From Burkholderiaceae bacterium (GTDB lineage Bacteria; Pseudomonadota; Gammaproteobacteria; Burkholderiales; Burkholderiaceae), in assembly GCA_947452535.1 (NCBI GenBank), contig CANGCM010000006.1, positions 1 to 64,000 of the forward strand: 64,000 nt of DNA. The letters are read 5' to 3'. The translations under genes and the position numbers were made by a program. Below, one piece after another: positions 21,185 through 31,751 of the stretch (within the stretch, counting starts at the first letter, position 1; every line of letters begins with the position of its first letter). Under the pieces are notes generated by a model. It saw only the letters and a program-made list of their open reading frames with translations, ran no database searches and was not told the DNA's origin.

Positions 21185-22543
21185 TTATTTACAAAGCGAT
21201 ATCAGCTTTGCTATATCCTGCTCGTGTTCAATATCCCAAATCATTTTTTGAGCATCTTGCGCACGCTCCATCCCGATGACGGGGGCTGCATTGGCAAGAA
21301 ATTTCTCAATCAGATCTTGGTCTGACATGGGGTGATCAACGGTACCTTTGGCATGCTCAATAAAAACCTCCTCTGAGCCGGTATTAGTAGTGATGCGAGC
21401 ATGCGCTTGATCTCGCTGCAGCGACTCATCGGTAGTCACTGTAATTTTTTCCCTTAACTGCTCTGCGATGGGATGTAAAACGCTTTGATCAGAATACTGT
21501 TCTATGCCTGCTTTGCCATCCATAAAGGCAACCGCGATGCTGTGGTAAATACTAAATTTGGAATGGAGGCCGGAGCTTGGCTTTTGTGTCCCAGTGATCG
21601 ATACGACCAGTGGGTTTACTTTTACCTCGATCGATTGAATGCCGTCGTAATCCCATTTTTTTACTTGACGTAGAGCAATCAGCGCATCAATTGCGGGATG
21701 TAAGACGACGCCGCAGGCATAGGGCTTGAAACCATTTTTTGTAATTTCCCAGCCAGAACCTAACTCACTGGTCATACGTTCTGGCGCAGACGTAGCACTA
21801 TAGATGCGGGAAAAGCCTCTTTTACCCTCTACGATTTCTACACTACTGTTGAAGCCTTTCATTGCTAGGCGTGCAGATAAAATACCGTTAGATGCGGCTT
21901 TGCCAGCATGCAGAGATTTACACATCGTTCCACGGTTTTGTTGCATACCACTTGCTTGGGTTCCTGCGATACCCATTGCATAGGTGATTTGACTTGCATT
22001 TAAGCCCAGTAGTTTTGCAACACCTACAGCTGCCGAGAAGTGTCCCAGTGTTCCCGTGAGGTGCCAGCCGCCTGCATGATGAGCAGGCGAGGACTGACCG
22101 ACACGAACTGCGGCCTCAAATCCGCAAATATAGGCTAATAAAAAATCCTTGCCAGAAGCGGGTTTGCGCTGTGATTCTGAAAAAAGAGCGGCTAAAGTTG
22201 GCGAGCTGGCATGGAGTACGACACCACCCATATGGGTATCATCAAAGTCAAGTAAGTGGCCCATTTGACCATTTACCATCGCTGCACCCATATAACTTAG
22301 AGATATTTTTTTTCCTAAAACAATTGCTTTTTGCGCAGCCCCATCCTCTTGTAAAGTTTCTATCAGAATATTCGGAGTGGAGTGCATGCCGCCAATGAGT
22401 GCGCAACCCAGCCAATCCAAAATACCTCTCTTGGCTGCATGAACAGCTGAAGAAGGTAAGTCACTAAATTGAACATTTGCGATATAAGCGGCAAAGTCTT
22501 CAGTATAGGCAGGACTTCCATCTTCTTTAATATGCATTCCCAT
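21185..22543 (-). CDS. MmgE/PrpD family protein (paralog 2)
   Basis: GILDWLGCALIGG; NGQMGHLLDFDDTHMGGVVLHASSP; GWHLTGTLGHFSAAVGVAKLL; KSLHAGKAASNG. Confidence 0.9.
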   Translation of the reverse strand: MGMHIKEDGSPAYTEDFAAYIANVQFSDLPSSAVHAAKRGILDWLGCALIGGMHSTPNILIETLQEDGAAQKAIVLGKKISLSYMGAAMVNGQMGHLLDFDDTHMGGVVLHASSPTLAALFSESQRKPASGKDFLLAYICGFEAAVRVGQSSPAHHAGGWHLTGTLGHFSAAVGVAKLLGLNASQITYAMGIAGTQASGMQQNRGTMCKSLHAGKAASNGILSARLAMKGFNSSVEIVEGKRGFSRIYSATSAPERMTSELGSGWEITKNGFKPYACGVVLHPAIDALIALRQVKKWDYDGIQSIEVKVNPLVVSITGTQKPSSGLHSKFSIYHSIAVAFMDGKAGIEQYSDQSVLHPIAEQLREKITVTTDESLQRDQAHARITTNTGSEEVFIEHAKGTVDHPMSDQDLIEKFLANAAPVIGMERAQDAQKMIWDIEHEQDIAKLISLCK

Positions 22544-22553
22544 CTTTAAATCC

Positions 22554-23591
22554 TTAATCAGCGTAAATATTTGCTTTAGTGATCACTTCGCTCCAACGCT
22601 TTACTTCAGCATCTAGCATGTCACCAGCCTCTTTCGAACCTCCTTGTACAGGGTCCATGGCATATCTTTTGAGTAGTTGCTGGATGCCTTCGGAAACCAG
22701 GGTGAGTTCCGCAGCTTTTCTCAACTTCACCAGCGCTTCATTAGGTAAATTTGCTGGTGCATAGACGCCATACCAGCCAGCAACATCATAGTCTTTTACT
22801 CCACCCTCAGTCATTGTCGGTATCTCCGGCAACGCAGACGAGCGGGCGCTTGTCGTAACGCCTAAAGCCCTAAATTTTTTGGCTTGTATTTGAGATTTCA
22901 ACTCTGCTACAGAGCCAAACATCATTTCCACATCTGCCGCCATTAAGGCATTCATTGCAGGGCCTGCACCCTTGTAGGGTACGTGCACCATATCAACTCC
23001 CGCCCTATTTTTAAATAACTCCGCTGCCAGATGAATAGCTGACCCAGCACCAGCGGATGAGTAGTTATATTTTCCTGGATTGGCTTTTAATAATGCGATT
23101 AATTCAGGGATATTTTGTGCAGGAAAATCATTTTTTACTACCAGCACGTAAGACGATTTGCCGATTAAGGTGATCGGTTGAAGTAGTTTTGGATTAATTG
23201 ACGACTTGGGATACATGGCAGGGGCCGATGCAGTCGCAATATTACCTAGCAATAGGGTGTAACCATCTGGAGGTGATTTAATTACACTCGCAATACCAAT
23301 GGTTCCGCCTGATCCAGGTCTATTTTCAACAATGACTGTTTGACCTAAGTTTTTCCCAAACTCCGTTGAGAAAAGACGTGCAATTCCGTCCACTGCTCCA
23401 GCGGGTGCAAAAGGCACTATTAATTTCACTGGATGGTCGGGGTATGCAGAAAGGGCGTAGGGAGAAAATACCAAGCAGGGTGCGATTGCAGCTACTTGAG
23501 CTAATTTCCTGATCAGTGTTTGGACGAAGAGCGAAAAACGAGTTTGATTGCAATGATGATTCTGTAACTGGTGCATGTGGCGAGGTCTCAT
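22554..23591 (-). CDS. Bug/TctC-family periplasmic solute-binding protein
   Basis: YPDHPVKLIVPFAPAGAVDGIARLFSTEFGKNLGQTVIVENRPGSGGTIG; VHVPYKGAGPAMNALMAADVEMMF. Confidence 0.93.
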   Translation of the reverse strand: MRPRHMHQLQNHHCNQTRFSLFVQTLIRKLAQVAAIAPCLVFSPYALSAYPDHPVKLIVPFAPAGAVDGIARLFSTEFGKNLGQTVIVENRPGSGGTIGIASVIKSPPDGYTLLLGNIATASAPAMYPKSSINPKLLQPITLIGKSSYVLVVKNDFPAQNIPELIALLKANPGKYNYSSAGAGSAIHLAAELFKNRAGVDMVHVPYKGAGPAMNALMAADVEMMFGSVAELKSQIQAKKFRALGVTTSARSSALPEIPTMTEGGVKDYDVAGWYGVYAPANLPNEALVKLRKAAELTLVSEGIQQLLKRYAMDPVQGGSKEAGDMLDAEVKRWSEVITKANIYAD

Positions 23592-23765
23592 GTTTTAGAA
23601 ATGAATGCTGGCTGTGAATAAATTTTTGATATCTTACACCTGGCGATCCCCTCGAGCGCCCTCTGGCTCAATCATCTGGCTGGAGCTTGATCTAAGACCG
23701 GTGAGGAGTTGTTAACCGATTCATTTACTTGTCATTATTGGCTATGAAATGGTTTAGGTCATAAA

Positions 23766-24365
23766 ATGCTCCTTAATATGAATGAAAAAACAGTTACCCC
23801 AGCACCAAGGTCAGCGCCGGCTAATGAGCACCTGATCTGGGTAGATATGGAGATGTCAGGTTTAGATCCTGAAAAAGAGCGCATTTTGGAGATTGCTGTG
23901 ATCGTGACAGACGCGCATCTCAATACCATCGCAACCGCCCCGGTTTGGGTGATCCATCAAGATGATACTTTGCTTGACGCGATGGATGCCTGGAACAAAG
24001 GCACGCACGGACGCTCTGGCCTCATTGATAAGGTGAAGGCCTCAAGTACTGACGAGGCCACTGCAGAGGCTGAATGTATTGCTTTCCTGCAGAAATATAT
24101 CAAGCCAGGCATTGCTCCGATGTGTGGCAATACGATTGGTCAGGATCGACGCTTTATGGCGAAGTACATGCCAAAACTAGAGGCTTTCTTTCATTATCGG
24201 AATATCGATGTATCCACGCTCAAAGAGCTCTGTAAGCGTTGGCATCCTGAGTTGGTAAAAGGCTTCACCAAAAATCAGGCCCATACCGCCTTGGCTGATA
24301 TTGAAGAGTCTATCGAAGAGCTCAAGTACTACCGCGATAAATTTATTGTCCCGCTACCAGAGTAA
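23766..24365 (+). CDS. orn: Oligoribonuclease (ATG at 23778 also possible as start)
   Basis: [70 protein letters not shown]. Confidence 0.97.
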   Translation: MLLNMNEKTVTPAPRSAPANEHLIWVDMEMSGLDPEKERILEIAVIVTDAHLNTIATAPVWVIHQDDTLLDAMDAWNKGTHGRSGLIDKVKASSTDEATAEAECIAFLQKYIKPGIAPMCGNTIGQDRRFMAKYMPKLEAFFHYRNIDVSTLKELCKRWHPELVKGFTKNQAHTALADIEESIEELKYYRDKFIVPLPE

Positions 24366-24373
24366 TTCAGCCT

Positions 24374-24997
24374 TTATTTCTTCAGAGCACTTTTGGGTCT
24401 AAAGGCTTTAATAATTGACTCATTGGTCTCAATGTAAGGGCCGCCAATTAGATCAATACAGTAGGGGACGGCAGCAAAGATGCCTGGTACGATGGATTTG
24501 CCATCAGCATCCTTCAATCCCTCTAGCGTTTCCTTGATAGATTTTGGCTGGCCTGGCAGATTAATGATGAGGGCAGTGTGCCCTTCAATTTCTCGTAAAA
24601 CTGCGGTTTGGCGTGACAAAATAGCCGTGGGTACAAAGCGTAGGCTGATTTGACGCATTTGCTCGCCAAATCCGGGCATCTCACGAGTCCCGGCATCTAA
24701 GGTGGCATCGGGAGTCACATCTCTGCGGGAGGGGCCTGTACCGCCTGTCGTGAGGATTAAATCGCAACCTAACTCATCAGACAACTCCACAATGGTTTCC
24801 GTAATAATCTCTTGCTCATCTGCAATGAGGCGCTCATGAAAGATGCAGGGGGTGCTAAGGGCACTTTTAAGCCATGCCTGCAGGGCAGGAACCCCTTCAT
24901 CGCTATAAATCCCCTTGCTAGCTCTATCGGAGATAGAGATCAGGCCAATTTTGATTTCATTGGGAGAGGATCTTTTCCAGGCTTCGGTATGCTTCAT
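24374..24997 (-). CDS. mog: Molybdopterin adenylyltransferase
   Basis: KIGLISISDRASKGIYSDEGVPAL; LILTTGGTGPSRRDVTPDAT; LINLPGQPKSIKETL. Confidence 0.92.
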   Translation of the reverse strand: MKHTEAWKRSSPNEIKIGLISISDRASKGIYSDEGVPALQAWLKSALSTPCIFHERLIADEQEIITETIVELSDELGCDLILTTGGTGPSRRDVTPDATLDAGTREMPGFGEQMRQISLRFVPTAILSRQTAVLREIEGHTALIINLPGQPKSIKETLEGLKDADGKSIVPGIFAAVPYCIDLIGGPYIETNESIIKAFRPKSALKK

Positions 24998-25023
24998 GTT
25001 TCTATTCTAGCTATTATTAGGTC

Positions 25024-26370
25024 ATGTTTACATACTCATCAAATCAGTTCCAAGAAATTATTGAATTCATGCTCAAAGAGGCCAAAAGACGGGGTGCCTC
25101 AGATGCGGTCGCAGAGATTTCTGAGGGCCAAGGGCTTTCAGTCACTGTTCGCAAAGGCGAAGTCGAGACGATTGAGCAAAGTTTAGATAAGCAGATTGGC
25201 GTTACCGTCTTCTTAGGGCATCGTCGCGGTAACGCAAGTACCAGTGATTTCTCGAAGGATTCCTTGAGGGCTACTGTTGAGGCTGCGTACCATATTGCTC
25301 AACATACAGCAGAAGATCTTTGTGCAGGACCTGCTGAAAAATCATTGCTCGAAAAACATCCACTCGATCTTGATTTATTTCATCCGTGGGATTTGGATTC
25401 TGCGACTGCGATCGAGATTGCTCGGACCGCAGAAGGTGCTGCCTTTGCGGTGAGTAAGCAAATTCAAAATAGTGATGGGGCCTCGGTTTCTGCGCATCAC
25501 GCCCATTTCATGATGGGAACGAGTCTTGGCTTTATGGGCGGCTACCCATTTTCGCGTCACTATATATCTTGTGCGCCAATTGCAAATGAAGGCGGTAAAA
25601 AATCTCGCATGCAAAGAGATGATTGGTATTCCAGCTCACGTATTCCTCAAGAGCTTGCTGATCCAGCATCCATTGGTAAGTATGCTGCGGAGCGCGCACT
25701 GTCACGCCTAAAAGCACGCTCCCTAACGACACGTCGCTGCCCCGTTATTTTTGAAGCCCCCTTAGCCGCTGGCCTATTGGGTGGATTAGTGCAGGCTGTA
25801 TCCGGCGGCGCTTTATATCGCCGCTCCAGTTTTTTATTAGACAGCCTGGGTAAGCAGGTCTTGCCAAAGCACGTTAGCCTTTTTGAAAATCCCCACTTGA
25901 AGTCGATGACCGGAAGTGCACCCTTTGATGAAGAGGGCGTCAAGACCTCTGCTAGGACAGTGGTCGAAAAAGGGATCTTGCAAGGTTATTTCTTATCCAC
26001 GTATTCCGCCAGAAAACTGGGCATGAAAACCACGGGTAATGCTGGCGGATCCCACCATTTGACCTTGCAAAGTCGCAAGACACCGAAAGGCGGTCTACCT
26101 GCCCTCTTAAAAGAAATGGGTACCGGTCTATTAGTCACAGAGCTCATGGGTCAGGGCGTGAACTATGTCACCGGGGATTACTCTCGCGGCGCTTTTGGCT
26201 ACTGGGTTGAAAACGGGGAGATTCAGTATCCCGTGGAAGAGGTGACCATTGCTGGTAATTTACGCGATATGCTGATGGATATTCAGATGATTGGTAGTGA
26301 CACATTGATGCGGGGCGCCAAAGAAACAGGATCTATTTTGATTGGATCAATGACCGTTGGCGGTAAATAA
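25024..26370 (+). CDS. pmbA: Metalloprotease PmbA/TldE
   Basis: TldD/PmbA family; GVTVFLGHRRGNASTSDFS; LQGYFLSTYSARKLGMKTTGNAGG; GAFGYWVENGEIQYPVEEVTIAGNL. Confidence 0.95.
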   Translation: MFTYSSNQFQEIIEFMLKEAKRRGASDAVAEISEGQGLSVTVRKGEVETIEQSLDKQIGVTVFLGHRRGNASTSDFSKDSLRATVEAAYHIAQHTAEDLCAGPAEKSLLEKHPLDLDLFHPWDLDSATAIEIARTAEGAAFAVSKQIQNSDGASVSAHHAHFMMGTSLGFMGGYPFSRHYISCAPIANEGGKKSRMQRDDWYSSSRIPQELADPASIGKYAAERALSRLKARSLTTRRCPVIFEAPLAAGLLGGLVQAVSGGALYRRSSFLLDSLGKQVLPKHVSLFENPHLKSMTGSAPFDEEGVKTSARTVVEKGILQGYFLSTYSARKLGMKTTGNAGGSHHLTLQSRKTPKGGLPALLKEMGTGLLVTELMGQGVNYVTGDYSRGAFGYWVENGEIQYPVEEVTIAGNLRDMLMDIQMIGSDTLMRGAKETGSILIGSMTVGGK

Positions 26371-26403
26371 AATAGCAATAATGAATTTTTTGAGGAGAGA
26401 GTA

Positions 26404-27486
26404 ATGCAAAGACGTTCCTTTTTGAAGAAAGCCACTATCGGCGCAGGTGCTGCAGCATTGGCTGCCCCAGCCATTGCGCAGAGCCTGCCAACACTGAATT
26501 GGCGTTTAGTCTCCAGTTTTCCTAAATCTTTGGATACCTTATTTGGTACTCCAGAAGTGTTTGCTAATTCCTTGCGTAAAGCAACGGATGGTAAGTTCAA
26601 TGTCAAAGTATTTGCTGCGGGTGAAGTAGTTCCCGCGCTACAAGTATTAGATGCGGTGCAGAACGGCACGGTGGAGTGTGGACACACTGCGAGTTATTAC
26701 TACCTCGGTAAAAATAGCGCATTTATTTTTGATACAGCCGCTCCATTTGGTATGACAGCGCGTCAGCAATCGGCTTGGATGTTGCATGGTAATGGCATGA
26801 AGCTTGTGCGTGAGCTCTATGCGAGCTATAACATTGTGAATTTCTTGGGCGGGCAAACTGGTACTCAGATGGGCGGCTGGTTCCGTAAGGAAATCAAATC
26901 ACCAGAAGATCTCAAAGGCCTTAAATTTCGTATTGCTGGATTTGCAGGACAGGTACTTGCTAAGTTGGGCGTTGTTCCGCAACAGCTGCCTGCCGGTGAA
27001 ATTTACTCCGCCCTAGAGAAAGGCACCATCGATGCTGCTGAATTTGTGGGCCCTTATGACGATGAAAAATTGGGTCTGGCTAAGGTAGCAAAAAATTACT
27101 ATTACCCAGCCTTTTGGGAGGGTGCGGCTGGCCTCTCATTTTTGGTAAATAAGAAACAATGGGATTCATTGCCACCTTCTTATCAGGCGGCTTGGGAAGC
27201 GGCTTGTTTTGAAGCGCACACCGATATGTGCGCCAAATACGATGCCTTAAATCCACCAGCATTGCAGCGCCTTATTCAAGGTGGGGCAGTACTGCGTAAG
27301 TTCAATACTTCTGTATTGGATGCCTGCTTTAAAGCAGCCCAAGAAACATACGCTGAAGAGTCTGCAAAAAATCCTCAGTTCAAGAAAATCTTCGAAGACT
27401 ATCGCGTCTTCAGAAATATGGAAGCGCAATGGTTCAACGTTGCAGAGCAGGCATTTGCACAATATAGTTTTGCTAAAAAACTCTAA
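26404..27486 (+). CDS. TRAP transporter DctP-type solute-binding protein (TakP-like), Tat signal
   Basis: MQRRSFLKKATIGAGAAALAAPAIAQ twin-arginine leader; DctP motifs (DAVQNGTVECGHTASYY, EDLKGLKFRIAGFAG, GEIYSALEKGTIDAAEFVGPYDDEKLG). Confidence 0.9.
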   Translation: MQRRSFLKKATIGAGAAALAAPAIAQSLPTLNWRLVSSFPKSLDTLFGTPEVFANSLRKATDGKFNVKVFAAGEVVPALQVLDAVQNGTVECGHTASYYYLGKNSAFIFDTAAPFGMTARQQSAWMLHGNGMKLVRELYASYNIVNFLGGQTGTQMGGWFRKEIKSPEDLKGLKFRIAGFAGQVLAKLGVVPQQLPAGEIYSALEKGTIDAAEFVGPYDDEKLGLAKVAKNYYYPAFWEGAAGLSFLVNKKQWDSLPPSYQAAWEAACFEAHTDMCAKYDALNPPALQRLIQGGAVLRKFNTSVLDACFKAAQETYAEESAKNPQFKKIFEDYRVFRNMEAQWFNVAEQAFAQYSFAKKL

Positions 27487-27513
27487 TGCTGAAGATATCG
27501 GCAGTGACTTAGA

Positions 27514-27545
27514 AAAGGGCTCCTCGGAGCCCTTTAACTTTTAAT
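27514..27545. terminator. Terminator downstream of TRAP binding protein / convergent folA
   Basis: AAAGGGCTCC-tc-GGAGCCCTTT then aactttt. Confidence 0.7.
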
Positions 27546-27561
27546 GATCTTTATTCTTAGA

Positions 27562-28059
27562 TTACTTGCGCTCTAGCGTAATAAAGTGAAAGGTAATGTC
27601 GCCTTCAGATGCTGGAGTGCGCTCTACTTCGTGCCATTCGGATGGATTGGTTACAGCGAAGAAGGTATCTCCACCCTCGACATCGATATCGATTTCAGTA
27701 ATGTAAAGACGGTCAGCCTGGGGAAAGGCTTGGGTAAATAGTTGCTCTCCACCAATCACAAAGACGCGGGGGAATTCATTCAGAGTCTTGAGCGCTGCAT
27801 CAAGTGAGTTCACCACCTCGGCCCCAGTTAATTTTAGTTCTGTATTGCGACTCACTACAATATTGCGACGTCCTGGAAGAGGGCGACCAATGGATTCCCA
27901 AGTTTTGCGACCCATGATGACGGGGTGACCCATCGTTACTTTTTTAAAGAACTGGAGATCTGCAGAAATCTTCCAAGGCATTTGATTATCCTTGCCGATC
28001 ACGTGATTACGTGAGCGGGCAACAATCATGGAGATGGCGGGGTGCGTAGCTAAGGTCAT
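27562..28059 (-). CDS. folA: Dihydrofolate reductase
   Basis: ISMIVARSRNHVIGKDNQMPWKISADLQFFKKVTMGHPVIMGRKTWESIGRPLPGR. Confidence 0.97.
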   Translation of the reverse strand: MTLATHPAISMIVARSRNHVIGKDNQMPWKISADLQFFKKVTMGHPVIMGRKTWESIGRPLPGRRNIVVSRNTELKLTGAEVVNSLDAALKTLNEFPRVFVIGGEQLFTQAFPQADRLYITEIDIDVEGGDTFFAVTNPSEWHEVERTPASEGDITFHFITLERK

Positions 28060-28075
28060 TATGGAATCTACAGTT

Positions 28076-28870
28076 TTAAATCGCTACAGGAGCTTTAATG
28101 GCAGGGTGAGATTCATAGCCAGCAATTTCAAAATCTTCAAACTCATAATCAAAGATAGAGTCGGGCTTACGTAAAATATTGAGCTTAGGTAATGGATAGA
28201 AGTCCCTAGATAGCTGGAGATCCACTTGCTCTAAATGATTGCTATAGAGATGGCAGTCACCGCCAGTCCATACAAAGTCTCCAACCTCCAGATTGCATTG
28301 TTGCGCCATCATGTGAGTGAGCAGGGCGTAGCTAGCGATATTGAAAGGCACGCCCAAGAAGATGTCGGCACTACGCTGATAGAGTTGGCACGATAATTTG
28401 CCATCTGCTACGTAGAACTGAAAGAAGGCGTGACACGGTGCTAAAGCCATACGGGGAATATCTGCTACGTTCCACGCAGAAACAATAATGCGGCGGGAGT
28501 CTGGATTCTTTTTAAGGGTCTCTACGACTTCAGCGATCTGATCGATATGCTCACCATTCGGAGCAGGCCAAGAGCGCCACTGGTAGCCGTAAATGGGGCC
28601 TAAATCACCATCTGGTCCAGCCCACTCATTCCAAATAGAAACACCGCGCTCTTTGAGCCAGTTGTTGTCAGTGCTGCCTTTGAGAAACCAAAGTAGTTCC
28701 TGAATAATCGATTTGAGATGAAGCTTCTTGGTGGTCACCATCGGAAAGCCTTCAGCCAGATTAAAACGCATCTGGTGGCCAAAGATGGAGATCGTGCCGG
28801 TTCCGGTTCTATCGGATTTTTGGACGCCCTTTTCAAGGACTTCCTTCATGAGATTGTGATATTGACGCAT
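28076..28870 (-). CDS. thyA: Thymidylate synthase
   Basis: [80 protein letters not shown]. Confidence 0.98.
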   Translation of the reverse strand: MRQYHNLMKEVLEKGVQKSDRTGTGTISIFGHQMRFNLAEGFPMVTTKKLHLKSIIQELLWFLKGSTDNNWLKERGVSIWNEWAGPDGDLGPIYGYQWRSWPAPNGEHIDQIAEVVETLKKNPDSRRIIVSAWNVADIPRMALAPCHAFFQFYVADGKLSCQLYQRSADIFLGVPFNIASYALLTHMMAQQCNLEVGDFVWTGGDCHLYSNHLEQVDLQLSRDFYPLPKLNILRKPDSIFDYEFEDFEIAGYESHPAIKAPVAI

Positions 28871-28908
28871 TGGTTTATTCAGTCAAATAATTTGGTGACA
28901 TCAAGAGC

Positions 28909-29952
28909 TTACTCGAATGTCAGAGGACTCACCCCAAGTGCTTTATGAAGCTTGGGGGAGGTGGTGGTGTACTGGAGTTGAATCTGCTTTTCTGGGGCTA
29001 AATAAGCGGCTGCAGAAAATGCTGCCAAGGTTGCCTCATGAAAGCCTGACAAAATCAGCTTTTTCTTGCCCGGATAGATATTGATATCCCCAACAGCGTA
29101 AATACCTGGCGTACTGGTCTGAAAGTGGGCGGTATCCACGGCAATTTGTTTGCGATCAATATCCAGCCCCCAATCTGCAATCGGACCTAATTTGGGCGAG
29201 AGACCGTAAAAAAGTAATAGCGAATCCAAGGGAAGCATCTGAACTTCGCCGTCAATGCCGGTCACTGCAATGTGAGTAAGCTCACCATGGGAAGCTTCAA
29301 GGCCAGTAATTTGGCCAATCAATAGCTTGATTTCACCAGAGCTACAAAGGGCGCGCAGCTTCGCAACTGACTGAGGCGCAGCCTTAAAATCATCCCTACG
29401 ATGAATGAGTGTGACGCTTGCAGCTTGCCCGGTAAAGTGTAGCGCCCAATCTAAGGCTGAATCTCCGCCACCGCAAATGATGATGTGCTTGCCTGTGAAT
29501 TGCTCTGGGTTTTTAACCCGATAAAAAACCTGTTTATCTACAAAAGCCTCAAGGCCATCTAAATTCAGTGTGCGAGCTTGAAAAGCGCCAACCCCTGCAG
29601 CAATAAAAACAACCTTAGTTAAAAACTGTTGATCTTGAGAGGTACCAATCAGAAAGCGTTCGTCTGCCTGTTTCTCTAGAGTAGAAACTTCTTGGTTTAA
29701 ATGAAACTGAGCTGCAAAGGGTTCAATCTGCTTTAGTAGATTGCCAACCAACTCTCGACCTGTGCAAACCGGTATCGCCGGAATGTCATAGATGGGTTTG
29801 TCTGGATATAACTCAATACATTGACCCCCCACCTCTGGTAAGGAGTCTATGACATGCGCTTTAATTTCAAGAAGTCCAAGCTCGAATACTTGGAAGAGCC
29901 CCACCGGACCAGCGCCAATAATGACTGCATCGGTTTCAATGGGGGGGTGCAA
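28909..29952 (-). CDS. Ferredoxin-NADP+ reductase, thioredoxin-reductase-like
   Basis: [84 protein letters not shown]. Confidence 0.9.
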   Translation of the reverse strand: MHPPIETDAVIIGAGPVGLFQVFELGLLEIKAHVIDSLPEVGGQCIELYPDKPIYDIPAIPVCTGRELVGNLLKQIEPFAAQFHLNQEVSTLEKQADERFLIGTSQDQQFLTKVVFIAAGVGAFQARTLNLDGLEAFVDKQVFYRVKNPEQFTGKHIIICGGGDSALDWALHFTGQAASVTLIHRRDDFKAAPQSVAKLRALCSSGEIKLLIGQITGLEASHGELTHIAVTGIDGEVQMLPLDSLLLFYGLSPKLGPIADWGLDIDRKQIAVDTAHFQTSTPGIYAVGDINIYPGKKKLILSGFHEATLAAFSAAAYLAPEKQIQLQYTTTSPKLHKALGVSPLTFE

Positions 29953-29953
29953 T

Positions 29954-30277
29954 TTACTTTACCAGTTGGTCAAGTTTATTTTTAACGTCTTTCCACTCTT
30001 CTGCTTCTGGTAATGAACTCTTGGATTTGGTAATAGATGTCCATGAAGCTGATAAATCAGCATTCAACTGAATAAATGCCTGCTGATCGCCTGGCACATC
30101 ATCTTCTGCATAAATCGCATTGACTGGGCACTCAGGTACGCACACTGCGCAATCGATACATTCATCTGGGTCGATGACTAAAAAGTTAGGACCTTCGCGA
30201 AAACAATCGACTGGGCAGACATCAACGCAATCAGTGTATTTACAGCGGATACAAGCTTCGGTAACAACGTAAGTCAT
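29954..30277 (-). CDS. fdxA: 7Fe/8Fe ferredoxin FdxA
   Basis: [26 protein letters not shown]...[25 protein letters not shown]. Confidence 0.95.
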   Translation of the reverse strand: MTYVVTEACIRCKYTDCVDVCPVDCFREGPNFLVIDPDECIDCAVCVPECPVNAIYAEDDVPGDQQAFIQLNADLSASWTSITKSKSSLPEAEEWKDVKNKLDQLVK

Positions 30278-30396
30278 GATGTTTTACTGTTGGGGCATGC
30301 CGGTTAATTGACTGCCAAGTTATAAAGATTTGATTTTAGCCGAATCAGCTTATTTTTCAGGCAAAAGGTTCAATTTAGTTGAGGTAAAGTCTCGCT

Positions 30397-31410
30397 ATGA
30401 CTATTCAAGTTAATACCACTGCCCCAGTTCATAAACCCAAAATTCTGGTAGCTAGAGCCATATTTCCTGAGGCCTTAGCTAAATTAGAGGAATCTTTTGA
30501 GGTTCAGTCCAATCAGTCAGACCGAATTTTTAGCCCTGAGGAGCTACAAAAGGCGCTTTTAGGGGTGGAGGGGGCTCTGGTTGCTGGTAGCGAACGAATT
30601 GATGCCGCTACTCTCTCTGGAGCTGGAAATTTGAAGGTAGTAGCCAATATCTCAGTCGGTTACAACAACTTTGATGTTCCAGCGATCACTGCAGCAGGGG
30701 TAATGGCTACCAATACCCCTGATGTTCTAACGGATACCACCGCGGATTTTGGCTTTGCTTTGCTGATGGCAACCGCAAGACGCATTACCGAATCTGAACA
30801 TTGGGTGAGGGCAGGTAAATGGGATCAGTGGTCGATTGTGAACAACCCGCTCGGCATGGATTTGCATCACAGCACAATCGGCATCATTGGTATGGGTCGT
30901 ATTGGTCAAGGCATTGCTAAGCGAGCCCTCAGTTTTGGTATGAATGTGATTTATCACAACCGTAGCCGCCTATCTGCCGAGGATGAAAAAGCTTGCTGCG
31001 CAACTTATGCCTCTAAGGAAGAATTACTCCGTACTGCCGATCATGTTGTATTAGTGTTGCCTTATACCTTGCAAAATCATCATATGATTGGCGCAACAGA
31101 AATTGCCCTAATGAAACCTACTGCGACCCTGATTAATGTTGCCCGCGGCGGCCTCATAGATGATGCTGCTTTAGCAAAAGCGTTGCAAGGCGGAAAGATA
31201 TTTGCAGCTGGCTTAGATGTTTTTGAGGGTGAGCCTCAAGTACACCCGGAGTTGCTGAAATGCAGCAACATCGTATTGGCTCCCCATATTGCGAGCGCTA
31301 CTGAAAAAACCCGCAGAGCAATGGTGGATCTAGCAATTCAAAATTTACGCGCAGCATTAGATGGCAAGAAGCCCCCAAGCTTAATTAATGCAGAAGTATG
31401 GAAGGGTTGA
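30397..31410 (+). CDS. D-isomer-specific 2-hydroxyacid dehydrogenase (glyoxylate/hydroxypyruvate reductase-like)
   Basis: STIGIIGMGRIGQGIAKRALSFGMNVIYHNRS; LINVARGGLIDDAALAKAL; AAGLDVFEGEPQVHPELL. Confidence 0.92.
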   Translation: MTIQVNTTAPVHKPKILVARAIFPEALAKLEESFEVQSNQSDRIFSPEELQKALLGVEGALVAGSERIDAATLSGAGNLKVVANISVGYNNFDVPAITAAGVMATNTPDVLTDTTADFGFALLMATARRITESEHWVRAGKWDQWSIVNNPLGMDLHHSTIGIIGMGRIGQGIAKRALSFGMNVIYHNRSRLSAEDEKACCATYASKEELLRTADHVVLVLPYTLQNHHMIGATEIALMKPTATLINVARGGLIDDAALAKALQGGKIFAAGLDVFEGEPQVHPELLKCSNIVLAPHIASATEKTRRAMVDLAIQNLRAALDGKKPPSLINAEVWKG

Positions 31411-31446
31411 AATCAGACTTTAAATTGAAGTAAAGCCAATAAAGAT

Positions 31447-31749
31447 TTAGTCGGCTTCGATTTCTTCTGGGAGCTCTCTAAGGGCGAGTTCAATTCCGCC
31501 AAATTTACCTGCAACCCAGTTATAAACCTTGCAGGCAATCCAAAGCAAAGCAAAACCAAGTAAGGCATTGAGAATTAGAGCGGATAAAACTGTAAATCCA
31601 GGAATTGCGCCATCACGAATGAAGGCCACAAACAGAGCCAGTAACACGATTGGCACTGAGAAGCAGAGGTAAACCAAAACGAGAGTTTTGGCGGTATGCA
31701 TCGGGTCTACGAAGACGATTTCTTTTTTGGTGAGTTTCATGAGGGGCAA
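31447..31749 (-). CDS. Small membrane protein of unknown function
   Basis: Two strongly hydrophobic segments; N-terminal KKEIVFVDPMHTAKTLVLVYLCFSVP, acidic C-terminus; 2 bp from moeA. Confidence 0.65.
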   Translation of the reverse strand: MPLMKLTKKEIVFVDPMHTAKTLVLVYLCFSVPIVLLALFVAFIRDGAIPGFTVLSALILNALLGFALLWIACKVYNWVAGKFGGIELALRELPEEIEAD

Positions 31750-31751
31750 TA

